A stretch of DNA of 8,361 nt from Fidelibacterota bacterium UBA6817 (GCA_002452555.1 DKER01000236.1:1-8361), one strand, 5' to 3'; shown: positions 1 through 7,914, numbered from the stretch's first letter. The notes: generated by a model not told the origin, from the sequence alone. Numbers and translations: made by a program.

Positions 1-1213
1 CAGGATCATGTTTCCCATTTATGATTTACACGGTAACCCGGTCGGTTTTGGGGGACGGATCATATCAGGTGAAGACAAAGAGATGAAGTACCTGAATTCA
101 CCTGAAACACCTGTTTATCATAAAAGCAGAATTTTGTATGGGTTATCCAAAAGCCGTGATGAAATTCGAAAAACGGATACTGTCTTAATTGTTGAAGGAT
201 ACATGGATTTGCTCCAATTATGGCAAAACGGATTCAGAAATATCATTGCCGGTTCCGGAACAGCATTTACGACAGAGCATGCCCGGATTATCCGCCGTTT
301 TGCAGGTAAAGCCGTCTTGTGTTATGATGGTGATGAAGCCGGACAAAAAGCAGCCGTAAAAACAGGTCTGGTGCTAGCACCCCGGGGAATTGCCTGCAAA
401 GTTCTGAAACTGCCTGCAAAAGAAGATCCGGATAGTTATGTCAGGCAAGTCGGTTCTAAAGCGTTCTCTGAGACTCTTGACAATGCCGTTGAGTTCATTC
501 CCTTTTTAGAAAGCCTTATCAATCCCCTTCGACTTACGCCGGCCCGGCGATCTGAAGCAGTTCGGCGTTTATTGGAGCAATTGGGTGAATTTTCCGATCC
601 GGTAATTGAAGAGATGTTCCTGGCGGATTTAAGCAGAATTTTCGGAACCGATATGATTGTATTAAAAAATCAGATGCTCCGGAATCCCGGCCGTAAAGAG
701 AAAGAAACCATATTAACAGATACAGACAGGAAAGAACAACGATTTACAAACAGAGCCGAAGCAGCACAATATCAATTGATACAACTTTTAATCAACACAA
801 CAGATGAGTCAATCCGGAAGGCTGCCCTGGAATATTTGAAAGAAGATCTGTTTACCCATGATTTTCTCAAAAAAACCCTGAAATATATTCTGCTTACTTT
901 GAAGGAAGATCAGAAAATATCAGGTTCGACTCTTGCAGAAAAATGCAACGATAACAAGATTCAGCGTTTTATATATCGCCTTGTTATGGAAGGATATACC
1001 TTTAATAACCCGCAGAAAACGTTTTTAGATTGTCTTATTCGTCTGGGAGAACAAAAAATCAGAGATCAGTTAACGCTTATCGGTGAAAAACTCAGAGATT
1101 CGGATAAAAAGGGGGAGTTCCCGGAGAAACTTCTCAAAGAAAAACAAGACCTTATCAATCGTTTAAAAAATTTAGGCGAAAAGATTAATCCTGAAATTTT
1201 TAACGCTGAATAA
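1..1213 (+). CDS. dnaG: DNA primase DnaG, 5'-truncated by the window edge
   Basis: DnaG makes the RNA primers for chromosome replication and docks on the replicative helicase. The reading frame is already open at base 2 (codons Arg-Ile before the ATG at base 8). The segment RI-MFPIYD matches the internal RxMFPI motif of DnaG, so base 8 is not the start; the zinc-binding domain and part of the catalytic core lie upstream. Counting that Met as 1, the TOPRIM motifs are complete: EGYMD at 63-67 (catalytic Glu63), SGTAFT at 83-88, and YDGDEAG at 106-112 (metal-binding Asp107 and Asp109), then EDPDSYV at 139-145. The region from about 255 to 401 is charged and helical, as expected for the helicase-binding C-terminus. 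The visible length fits a primase of about 600 residues. It is convergent with the cyclase operon. No rpoD follows, unlike the dnaG-rpoD order of many bacteria. Confidence 0.97.
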   Translation, partial: RIMFPIYDLHGNPVGFGGRIISGEDKEMKYLNSPETPVYHKSRILYGLSKSRDEIRKTDTVLIVEGYMDLLQLWQNGFRNIIAGSGTAFTTEHARIIRRFAGKAVLCYDGDEAGQKAAVKTGLVLAPRGIACKVLKLPAKEDPDSYVRQVGSKAFSETLDNAVEFIPFLESLINPLRLTPARRSEAVRRLLEQLGEFSDPVIEEMFLADLSRIFGTDMIVLKNQMLRNPGRKEKETILTDTDRKEQRFTNRAEAAQYQLIQLLINTTDESIRKAALEYLKEDLFTHDFLKKTLKYILLTLKEDQKISGSTLAEKCNDNKIQRFIYRLVMEGYTFNNPQKTFLDCLIRLGEQKIRDQLTLIGEKLRDSDKKGEFPEKLLKEKQDLINRLKNLGEKINPEIFNAE

Positions 1214-1265
1214 TGCTGTTTAATAATAAATCTATAGAATCAGTTTAAGAATAATGTAAGCAGCT

Positions 1266-3446
1266 TTATTTCGTTATCATTATGTATTCACCCTGCCAAT
1301 TATCCGGGGGAGGTGTGATCTTAAAACTATTGCAGCGTTCAATAAACACGTTACTGGGCGGATCTCCGGGGGCAAACTCCATTGCTTTTTGAAAAGCCCG
1401 GACAGCATCATCCCATTGTCTGTCCCAATAAAATGACAGCCCTCTTTCAAACCATTCAATCAGCTTTAATTGCTCCTCTGTTGCCTCTCCTTTTTTAGCC
1501 AACAGGTTATATACTGTAATATATTTTAATTTCCCTTTGACAATGATTCGATCCAGAATACGGGCTTCAATATAGTCTTTTGCAAGTTCAAACGTTCTTT
1601 CCCCAATCATAAGGAATGTCCCATACTGTTTATTGGCTCCTTCAAACCGGGAAGCTGCATTTACCGCATCACCCATGACGGTATATTGAAAACGCTGCTC
1701 TGACCCCATATTCCCGGCACTGACCAAACCGGAGTTTATTCCCATACGAACATAAATATCAACGCCGTATTCTTTTTTCAACTGCGGCCTGAGTTCTTCA
1801 ATTTTTGCCTGTTGCTCTATGGCGGCCCAACAGGCTTTTTTGGCATGCTCCTCATCTTCAACAGGAACACCAAAATCACACATGATGGCATCACCTTCGT
1901 ATTTATCAACATACCCGTCATAACTCATGAGTATTTGCGTCATAGGTGACAGATATTTGTTCAGAAGCATGGCAAGGTCTTCAGCATTAAGACTCTCGGA
2001 AATTGTTGTGAAACTCTGAACATCAGAAAAAAACATGGTTGCCTCGCGTTTTTCTCCGGTCAGCGTAAAGGCGTCCGGATGATCTTCAAGGTACTTAAGA
2101 ATTTTCGGCGATATATAGGTTGAAAACATTCCGCGGATCTTTTTCTTCTCCCGCTGTTCAAGTATAAATTCATACAAGATATCAAACGCATATGATAAAA
2201 TAACAGCAATTATTGGAATAAATAATTCGATAATAATTTTATGTTCCTGAAATAACCAGAAAGAAAAGTAAGAGTATCCAAGAACCATGAGAACAATAAA
2301 AATAATCCCCCAAACCGGCCCTGCAAGAATGGTTGCAACCAAAGCAAGAACGCTGAGTCCGAGAACGACCAGATTGTTTACCCAATTATCTGTTTTTATC
2401 AAATAATTTTCATCCAGAATTGTCTGCATGGCATGGGCATGGGTTTCAACACCTGCCATGAGGTTTGTCATTCCTTCATAGTTATAAAAAGGGGTAAACT
2501 TTGTATCAAAGTGTTCTTCGAGAGCATCCCCGATCAGGACAATTTTATCTTTAAAAGGCGAATCTTCCTCGTTGGGATTGAGCAAGGCCAGAAGATCAGG
2601 CGGGTAAATGGAATTTTCACCTTTCCATAATTCCATATAGTCTGTATCATAATCTCCCAGCAAATCAAATTCTGCATCATCAAGAACCGAAGAAAGAGAA
2701 TAAGTCCGGAATGTTTTCGCCGGACCGTAGTAATTGATTAAAAACGTATTGCCCCGGTCATGTCTGATTCTTATTGATCCATACTCTATAAATTTCAAAT
2801 CATCAGAAAAAGCCATTTTAACCGAATCATCAATTTCGTAGTACTCTTTTATCGCTTTTAATCCAAGAAAAAGATGATATTTTTCCCGGATCGGATAAAA
2901 GATTGAATAATGGCGCGTGTACTGATCAATATCTTTCAGCTCACCGATAAGACCGGTTGTCAGACAGGCATCATAAAAGAGATCGACCGGCTCGGTTATG
3001 TGCTGTACTAAATGCCCCCGGACAATTTCCTGGTTGAATTTGCTTGGCAGAACAACATTTCCTGCATATTCAATAGCTTCTGCAAAAAGAGAATCACCCT
3101 GCAAATCATTCATATCATAGGTGTCAAACTGAAAGTCGAATACGATCAGACTGGCGCCTGCCTCTTTAAGATTCCTGACGACTTTAGCCCACATCCGACG
3201 GGGGTAAGGATAGCGATAAGGAATCGATTCCCATGATTCCTGGTCAAGGACAACAACAACAATTGGACTTGTATCCTTTATGGACTCAATGTGCCCTCTG
3301 CGTTTGAACCGGTAATCCAGGGATTTCAATTCCAGTGTCTCAACAACGCCGCCTTCCCGTGAAAGAATGCTGAGAATCATGACAATCGTGCCGATGATAA
3401 CACCGGCTACAATGTTTTGAAGGGATTTTGTGTTTAGTTTAATCAA
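1266..3446 (-). CDS. CHASE2-domain transmembrane class III adenylate cyclase
   Basis: Predicted inner-membrane enzyme making cAMP from ATP under control of a periplasmic sensor. Seen in order: membrane segment about 11-28; CHASE2-type extracytoplasmic domain about 35-345, with VLDQESWE near 66-73 and GVETHAHAM at 332-340; three membrane helices about 357-374, 378-398 and 404-424; a linker; a class III cyclase domain about 465-648; and a helical TPR-like tail about 656-707 ending in NWQGEYIMITK. Catalytic residues look intact: metal Asp475 (FFSDVQSFT) and Asp519 (KYEGDA), adenine-selecting Lys515 and Thr589 (YTVMGDAVN), and transition-state Asn596 and Arg600. The Lys/Thr pair is the class IIIb pattern. 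The start is TTG: it is the first possible start after an in-frame TAA at 3452-3450, it overlaps the previous stop codon as TTGA, and the first internal Met (23) would delete the first helix. No Shine-Dalgarno is visible. Last gene of a four-gene operon. Substrate and domain call are secure; the stimulus is unknown. Confidence 0.93.
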   Translation of the reverse strand: MIKLNTKSLQNIVAGVIIGTIVMILSILSREGGVVETLELKSLDYRFKRRGHIESIKDTSPIVVVVLDQESWESIPYRYPYPRRMWAKVVRNLKEAGASLIVFDFQFDTYDMNDLQGDSLFAEAIEYAGNVVLPSKFNQEIVRGHLVQHITEPVDLFYDACLTTGLIGELKDIDQYTRHYSIFYPIREKYHLFLGLKAIKEYYEIDDSVKMAFSDDLKFIEYGSIRIRHDRGNTFLINYYGPAKTFRTYSLSSVLDDAEFDLLGDYDTDYMELWKGENSIYPPDLLALLNPNEEDSPFKDKIVLIGDALEEHFDTKFTPFYNYEGMTNLMAGVETHAHAMQTILDENYLIKTDNWVNNLVVLGLSVLALVATILAGPVWGIIFIVLMVLGYSYFSFWLFQEHKIIIELFIPIIAVILSYAFDILYEFILEQREKKKIRGMFSTYISPKILKYLEDHPDAFTLTGEKREATMFFSDVQSFTTISESLNAEDLAMLLNKYLSPMTQILMSYDGYVDKYEGDAIMCDFGVPVEDEEHAKKACWAAIEQQAKIEELRPQLKKEYGVDIYVRMGINSGLVSAGNMGSEQRFQYTVMGDAVNAASRFEGANKQYGTFLMIGERTFELAKDYIEARILDRIIVKGKLKYITVYNLLAKKGEATEEQLKLIEWFERGLSFYWDRQWDDAVRAFQKAMEFAPGDPPSNVFIERCNSFKITPPPDNWQGEYIMITK
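3443..3446 (-). promoter_or_regulatory. TTGA stop/start overlap, barrel gene to cyclase
   Basis: On the minus strand the TGA stop of the barrel-protein gene (3445-3443) is nested with the TTG start of the cyclase (3446-3444). The 30 bases upstream hold no purine-rich ribosome-binding site. Ribosomes ending the upstream gene probably restart here. A rare start codon, coupling and lack of a Shine-Dalgarno together suggest the cyclase is made at a low, fixed ratio to the barrel protein. The ratio is inference; the overlap is seen directly. Confidence 0.75.
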
Positions 3447-5953
3447 AGTTTATAACTGTATTTAGTATAAAAGCGGTGAGTTAATCGTGAATCACCGCTC
3501 TGGTCCAGTTTATTAAACTGATAATTAATAACCAAATCATTTCCAAAGAGAATAACCCTAAATTCAGGAATAACCATATATTGTGTGAATGAAATATCAC
3601 CGCCGGTTGTCGTCAGTTTGCACTGCACGGATCCAAACGCCTTTTCCCTGATAATATCTTTTTCTAATTTTATCAGATATGTTTGATATGAGAAAAGTGA
3701 AGAATTTCCAATTTCGTTCCGCATATAACTCCAGGATATATTTTGTGAAAATCCGGGTGTCCAGCGAGTCAACATGGACAAACTCCACAAATTCATATTA
3801 TAATCGGGGCTGATAAAATTTTCCGGCCGGTCGGGGATTTTATCGGTGCGGACAGTCCTCACATAGTTGATTGTTAAATCAGACGGTATGTTTCCGGTTT
3901 TTAAAGGTTGTGTAAGGACAAACATCTGATAAAGGTTTTCATTACGGACACGCTGGTCAATGGCCAGAATTCCTTCCTGATTTATAACTGAATCAAGTGA
4001 AACAGATACTTCATTTTGACGAATATAATAGCGATAGGAAAGTGAGGCGGTTGGAAGGCCGGGCCCCGGAGCTACGGAAATACCGGCTGACGCAGAATTT
4101 GTACGGGTAACAAATTCTTTTTTTCTGCCCAGAAGATTATCCCTCTGGTTACTGTATTTTAATGTTACAATAAGCCGGTTAGTAAAAAATCGGATACGGT
4201 CGCTGATTTCTGATATGCGGATATCGGATTGCAGACCGGGATATGCCAACGACATAAATTCCGGTGCAATCTGCTTAAATGTCCATGTAATGTAATTATT
4301 ATAGTAATTCAATCGAAGATCAGTCCAAAAGGCTAAGGACGGATACTCATTTATCCGAAAAGGATAAAGTTTAAATCCTGTCAGATCTTCATTCATTTCT
4401 GCCGGAATGGGCAATGTTGAGTTTTGATTTATTATAAAAAAGTATGAGATTTTTTCCGGACTTAATGAAGCCGGAAGGCGGTCGGCAACGTTTATGATGT
4501 CTTCACCCAGTGTAATGGAATCCGCTGCTCCGCCCGTTATGTCCCTGTTTGTCAAGCTGACAGCTGCATTCTGACTGAAAATGAGTCTGTTTTGATCCAG
4601 TCTCAATGTAATATTCGTGTCAAAAACCAGATTATCAGAGGGTGTCATTCCATTTAATCTGAAAGAATCGGTATCAGGATTATAATTCGCTATAAAAGCA
4701 ACCGGATCTATACTGGAAGAATCATCTCTTGCATGCATGGCGGTTATTTTTATACTCAATTTTTGTCCCAAATTAAACGATGGCTGAATAATCTGAATAT
4801 CTCTTGCAAATGTATATGATGAAATATCCCAGACTCTCGAAGTAGTATCAAGAATTGCTCTGCCGCCAATTTCACGGAGGAGCTGGCCTTGCACATATGT
4901 TAAATCAAAGTATTTAAGTTTCAGCCGCAAAAGAGCTCCCTTAACCCGGTTTCCATACAGTGTCATGCGGGATATTTCAGGATACAGCATCCCGATTTCA
5001 ATATCGGCATAGGATGTGCGTGCATAAGCAGTAACAAAATTCCGCGGCTGATAATTGGGTGATTCATTGGAAACCCAGGTCCCGGATCCTCCCAGATTCA
5101 CATCCTGAACCGTTGCAGTAAACCGGCCGGTAAACCGTGTAAGATCATTACGGATCTTTTGCGTTTCCTCATAGCGGTATTCTGCCGAAACCTGTGCCGA
5201 ATACGCCCTGGAAACATGTCGTCTGGCAGCCGCTTCACCCATGAGTGAAAAGGTCCATGTTTTTGGCTTGAAAACAGTGCCAAAATCATTTTCTGCCCTG
5301 AACATTACGGTATAAGAACCGGTACGCAGCATGTTTTCAGGAAGCGTCAGCGTAATAATTTCCTCCGATTTTTGAGCAAAAGCTGTCCGATCTATACCGT
5401 TTATTTCTATTCGAATGCTTTCCAGATTTATATCCGGAACATTAAAAAGGGATATGGCAACAACGAAATCTTTACTTTCAACCACTGCGCCCGGTTCGGG
5501 AGATAAAATGATAAAATCACCTTCAATATATCCCTCTTCTGTTCGGGTAAGACTCCTTGACGGCAAGTCTGTGCTCTCCCCAACATACAAAATTTTTAAC
5601 GGATACTGAAATGGGTTGACAGAGGGGAAACTGATTACGCCACCCGTCACAAGTTCAGCCATGATAAAATATTCCATTCCTCCGGAACGAAGATCTGAAA
5701 CAGGAATTCTGCCTGACCAGTGAATTCCGTTATAACTCATGGAATATTGTTGAAAACCGGAATTCCCGGAAGGTCTGGCATAGATCGATAACGATATAAC
5801 CAGTTCAGGTTTCCCGTTAAATATACATTCAACATAAACCGGATCTTCTTCTGTGTATTCATTAACCGGGATATGACTTATGGAAAAGGATTGTGCTTGC
5901 AGAAAAAGGGGTATAATCAGTAAGAATATGAGATAAGTGATACAATGTTTCAT
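3443..5953 (-). CDS. Secreted Ig-like/outer-membrane beta-barrel protein, unrecognised family
   Basis: I do not recognise a named family. The 836-residue protein starts with a signal peptide (MKHC, a hydrophobic run to about 18, likely cleavage after LQA at 18-20). Residues about 22-125 look like a first Ig-like beta domain. Residues about 142-238 look like a second: FIILSPEPGAVVES, then SIRIEING, and SYTVMFRAENDFG as a late strand. From about 250 to the end there are many alternating hydrophobic/polar strands rich in Tyr, Phe, Asn and Arg with polar turns, for example RLNYYNNYITWTF and RLIVTLKYSNQRD. This fits an outer-membrane barrel, and the last strand (HRFYTKYSYKL) resembles a terminal barrel strand, although it ends in Leu rather than Phe. 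The start is ATG at 5953; a TTG one codon upstream (5956) is also possible but less likely. It sits between fecR-like and cyclase genes, overlapping both. Role as an envelope sensor, anchor or porin is inference. Confidence 0.82.
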   Translation of the reverse strand: MKHCITYLIFLLIIPLFLQAQSFSISHIPVNEYTEEDPVYVECIFNGKPELVISLSIYARPSGNSGFQQYSMSYNGIHWSGRIPVSDLRSGGMEYFIMAELVTGGVISFPSVNPFQYPLKILYVGESTDLPSRSLTRTEEGYIEGDFIILSPEPGAVVESKDFVVAISLFNVPDINLESIRIEINGIDRTAFAQKSEEIITLTLPENMLRTGSYTVMFRAENDFGTVFKPKTWTFSLMGEAAARRHVSRAYSAQVSAEYRYEETQKIRNDLTRFTGRFTATVQDVNLGGSGTWVSNESPNYQPRNFVTAYARTSYADIEIGMLYPEISRMTLYGNRVKGALLRLKLKYFDLTYVQGQLLREIGGRAILDTTSRVWDISSYTFARDIQIIQPSFNLGQKLSIKITAMHARDDSSSIDPVAFIANYNPDTDSFRLNGMTPSDNLVFDTNITLRLDQNRLIFSQNAAVSLTNRDITGGAADSITLGEDIINVADRLPASLSPEKISYFFIINQNSTLPIPAEMNEDLTGFKLYPFRINEYPSLAFWTDLRLNYYNNYITWTFKQIAPEFMSLAYPGLQSDIRISEISDRIRFFTNRLIVTLKYSNQRDNLLGRKKEFVTRTNSASAGISVAPGPGLPTASLSYRYYIRQNEVSVSLDSVINQEGILAIDQRVRNENLYQMFVLTQPLKTGNIPSDLTINYVRTVRTDKIPDRPENFISPDYNMNLWSLSMLTRWTPGFSQNISWSYMRNEIGNSSLFSYQTYLIKLEKDIIREKAFGSVQCKLTTTGGDISFTQYMVIPEFRVILFGNDLVINYQFNKLDQSGDSRLTHRFYTKYSYKL

Positions 5954-5955
5954 CA
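5951..5955 (-). promoter_or_regulatory. TGATG stop/start overlap, FecR-domain gene to barrel gene
   Basis: Read on the minus strand, the TGA stop of the FecR-domain gene (5955-5953) shares one base with the ATG start of the barrel-protein gene (5953-5951). The upstream 20 bases are A/T-rich with no Shine-Dalgarno, so initiation by re-starting ribosomes is likely. This junction also favours ATG at 5953 over the adjacent TTG at 5956 as the true start. Confidence 0.75.
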
Positions 5956-6639
5956 ACGATAATCTATAATAATATTCTTTGTTTCGCCTTGAGGATTTTG
6001 GAATTGAATGCGCAATTGCTGGAGTTCTTTTTCATCGGTCATTTCATCCTTGGGAATATCGTCGGGATTTGTCGTTTGGGTGTTTACATCGCCATTGGTC
6101 AGGGAAAAACCAGTCTGATTCGGTCCCACTGTGGTCAAATAACCTGTTATCTGATTCATCAGTTCAACCAAACCGCTAAGACCGATAATCATATCTCCCT
6201 GAATCGGATGGGACAGAATCCAAAAATCTGTTCCTTTCACGGAAGCCACTGACGTGGGTGTCGAAATGCGGAATTCACCTTTCATGTTTTTGGATACTTC
6301 TGCTTTTAACTGACCATAATTCATTGAAAGGTCCTTGTTGATCCGGTTCCTGACTTTTTGACCTCTGATTTCAAGATCACAGTTTTCAAGAAGTTTAACC
6401 TGACTTTTATCGTCAAGAAAAATCAGAGCAACAAACGAATCTTTACCTGTTTTAATAACATCCCCGTCAACTAAAACCGTACCCGTCCCGGCCTGATTCT
6501 TAAATGTGTTTTGATCGCTGTGGCGGAATGTTACATCTCCCCTGACTTTTGCTATCATGGCAATTTTTTGGTCGGCGGCGTTCAGAATGGACCCGGCCAG
6601 AAGGAAACATATAATGAAAAAATATGCAATTTTCTTCAT
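5953..6639 (-). CDS. Exported FecR-domain protein
   Basis: FecR domains are beta-rich periplasmic modules, best known from the FecR signal-transfer protein and also found alone in secreted proteins. This 228-residue protein starts with a clear signal peptide (MKKIAYFF, hydrophobic core to about 20, cleavage near NA-AD at 20-23) and has no lipobox. FecR signatures: GTVLVDGDVIKTG at 53-65, SFVALIFLDDKSQVKL at 68-83, GQLKAEV at 109-115 and STPTSVASVKGTDFW at 126-140. The tail (about 171-228) is Asn/Asp/Gln-rich and ends in a strand-like TKNIIIDYR. There is no cytoplasmic anti-sigma region, no inner-membrane anchor and no sigma factor gene nearby, so it is not a classical FecR regulator. An upstream in-frame start at 6702 would run into the previous gene; the ATG at 6639 has a Shine-Dalgarno and a signal peptide. 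It begins 10 bases after the preceding gene. A partner role for the barrel protein or CHASE2 domain is inferred from position only. Confidence 0.9.
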   Translation of the reverse strand: MKKIAYFFIICFLLAGSILNAADQKIAMIAKVRGDVTFRHSDQNTFKNQAGTGTVLVDGDVIKTGKDSFVALIFLDDKSQVKLLENCDLEIRGQKVRNRINKDLSMNYGQLKAEVSKNMKGEFRISTPTSVASVKGTDFWILSHPIQGDMIIGLSGLVELMNQITGYLTTVGPNQTGFSLTNGDVNTQTTNPDDIPKDEMTDEKELQQLRIQFQNPQGETKNIIIDYR

Positions 6640-6644
6640 AATAA

Positions 6645-6648
6645 CCTC
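6645..6648 (-). promoter_or_regulatory. Shine-Dalgarno of the FecR-domain gene
   Basis: On the minus strand GAGG lies five bases before ATG at 6639 (GAGGTTATTATG). It falls entirely in the 10-base gap after the preceding stop codon. It decides the start in favour of 6639 over the longer reading frame from 6702. Confidence 0.8.
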
Positions 6649-6649
6649 G

Positions 6650-7858
6650 TTATTCCACATATACATTCTGGATTTGATAGGATTCATTCCCGATTCCGTC
6701 AATAATTATTTTTAACTCTTCAGCAGTAATTGTCCGTCCATTCAACGTTATAGCGCCTGACAGATTATAGCCCTGGAGTAATCCGGCTTTTAAGGTTTCA
6801 TATCGATCCTGACCGATAAGTTCTTTCAGTAATTCTTCAACCGGATTGATTATTTTACGGGTTGATTGTAAACCGGACGGATCTTCCACGAAAAAACTGA
6901 AAATTTCACTTTTCATATCCTGTCCGCCTCCGGACGTTTCAAAACTTTTTTTCACCTGCCACACGTAGTATTTCCCAAATTCAAGGTCTTTGCCGGCAAC
7001 AGACGGATCATAATTCAAAATCGTGATATTATTTCCTACAGAATAATATCCTCCGTCATCCGGAAATGGAAGTATGGATTCATCCATGATTGCATCATAC
7101 GTACTTGAATGAATACCGGGGATATATTCACAGATCCGGATGGCATAGGAACAAGACACACAGCTTTCACTTTCCCATTGAAACATAGGAAAGCGATTAT
7201 AAATTCCTTCAAAATCCGATATGGATTCAGTAACACTTCCCGGGCTAATCAGTTCAAGAGAGGTTGGAGAAACGATACGAAGTGTCTTTGTAATTTCAGA
7301 CGTTTGAAGCGTTGATTCATTAATAACTTTCACATGAAAAGAATACATACCGGCCGGAAGCTGGCCCGTCGCAAGAATTGTATTGGATAATTCGGACATG
7401 GCCGATTTGTCAACATCAGCAAAACCCCCGTTAAGTTCCACATATGGTAATGCTATCCCGGCATCTTCAGGGCAATCATACGGAATGTTGAAATTTGAAA
7501 AATCCGTAGAAATGATCTGATTGGAAATTCTGCACGGACCTTTGATTTCAAAAGGACGCAAGGTCACCGTTGCCACCGAACGGAAATCAGTCCATCCTAT
7601 GGATCGTATTCGTGCCTTGAAATTAAATTCAAGACTGATATTTACCGGCTCTGGGAATACACAGGGATAATTTCTATTACCTATGTAATATTCAAAAATC
7701 AACGGGTTTCTTTGAGGACTTTCCAAATTAAAATCCGATAAATAAAACATAACAATTTCTTCGTTGAAAAATTCTTCGGATATTTGAACAGGAACGGTTC
7801 CCCAAAGCCCGGATGCAGCCACAACCAGTATAATCACACCCAACAGACTGCGTTTCAT
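6650..7858 (-). CDS. Secreted Ig/fibronectin-III-like protein, unrecognised family
   Basis: First gene of the operon, 402 residues, function unknown. Residues 1-20 form a signal peptide (MKRSLLGVIILVVAASGLWG), so it is probably periplasmic or surface-exposed. Residues about 24-197 look beta-rich, closing with LPAGMYSFHVKV at 167-178 and TKTLRIV at 190-196, a common pattern at the end of Ig-like domains. Residues about 205-325 resemble a fibronectin type III fold: FPMFQWES at 223-230, SYAIRICEY at 237-245, FGKYYVWQVKK at 294-304 and SEIFSFFVED at 317-326. The C-terminus (about 337-402) has a short helical part (VEELLKELIG) and a small alpha/beta tail. There are six cysteines (66, 109, 129, 233, 236, 243), an even number compatible with disulfides. 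The ATG at 7858 has a strong Shine-Dalgarno. It may bind carbohydrate or protein ligands, but no sequence feature proves this. Confidence 0.85.
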   Translation of the reverse strand: MKRSLLGVIILVVAASGLWGTVPVQISEEFFNEEIVMFYLSDFNLESPQRNPLIFEYYIGNRNYPCVFPEPVNISLEFNFKARIRSIGWTDFRSVATVTLRPFEIKGPCRISNQIISTDFSNFNIPYDCPEDAGIALPYVELNGGFADVDKSAMSELSNTILATGQLPAGMYSFHVKVINESTLQTSEITKTLRIVSPTSLELISPGSVTESISDFEGIYNRFPMFQWESESCVSCSYAIRICEYIPGIHSSTYDAIMDESILPFPDDGGYYSVGNNITILNYDPSVAGKDLEFGKYYVWQVKKSFETSGGGQDMKSEIFSFFVEDPSGLQSTRKIINPVEELLKELIGQDRYETLKAGLLQGYNLSGAITLNGRTITAEELKIIIDGIGNESYQIQNVYVE

Positions 7859-7864
7859 AATTAG

Positions 7865-7869
7865 CTCCT
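7865..7869 (-). promoter_or_regulatory. Strong Shine-Dalgarno of the first operon gene
   Basis: On the minus strand AGGAG lies six bases before the ATG at 7858 (CAGGAGCTAATTATG). It is the best ribosome-binding site in the operon and confirms the start codon. The third and fourth genes have no equivalent. Confidence 0.88.
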
Positions 7870-7914
7870 GAAATTTATTTGTACATCAATATAAGGCTGT
7901 TTAATACACTTCCT

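Noticed and set aside
8..1213. ATG at base 8 as the true start of the primase gene
   Set aside because: The frame is open through the window edge and the residues around this Met match an internal DnaG motif (RxMFPI), so the gene is cut by the window.
1266..2040. Guanylate cyclase activity
   Set aside because: The base-selecting positions are Lys515 and Thr589, the adenylate pattern; guanylate cyclases usually have Glu and Cys/Ser-type residues there.
2433..2630. Small plus-strand open frames inside the cyclase (also 3012-3236)
   Set aside because: They are antisense to a clear conserved gene, lack ribosome-binding sites and show no recognisable protein features.
5979..6252. Plus-strand open frames opposite the FecR-domain gene
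   Set aside because: They overlap each other and a well-supported gene on the other strand; composition looks like shadow coding.
6640..6702. Longer FecR-domain protein starting at 6702
   Set aside because: It would overlap the previous gene by about 50 bases and put 21 polar residues before the signal peptide. ATG at 6639 has a well-spaced GAGG.
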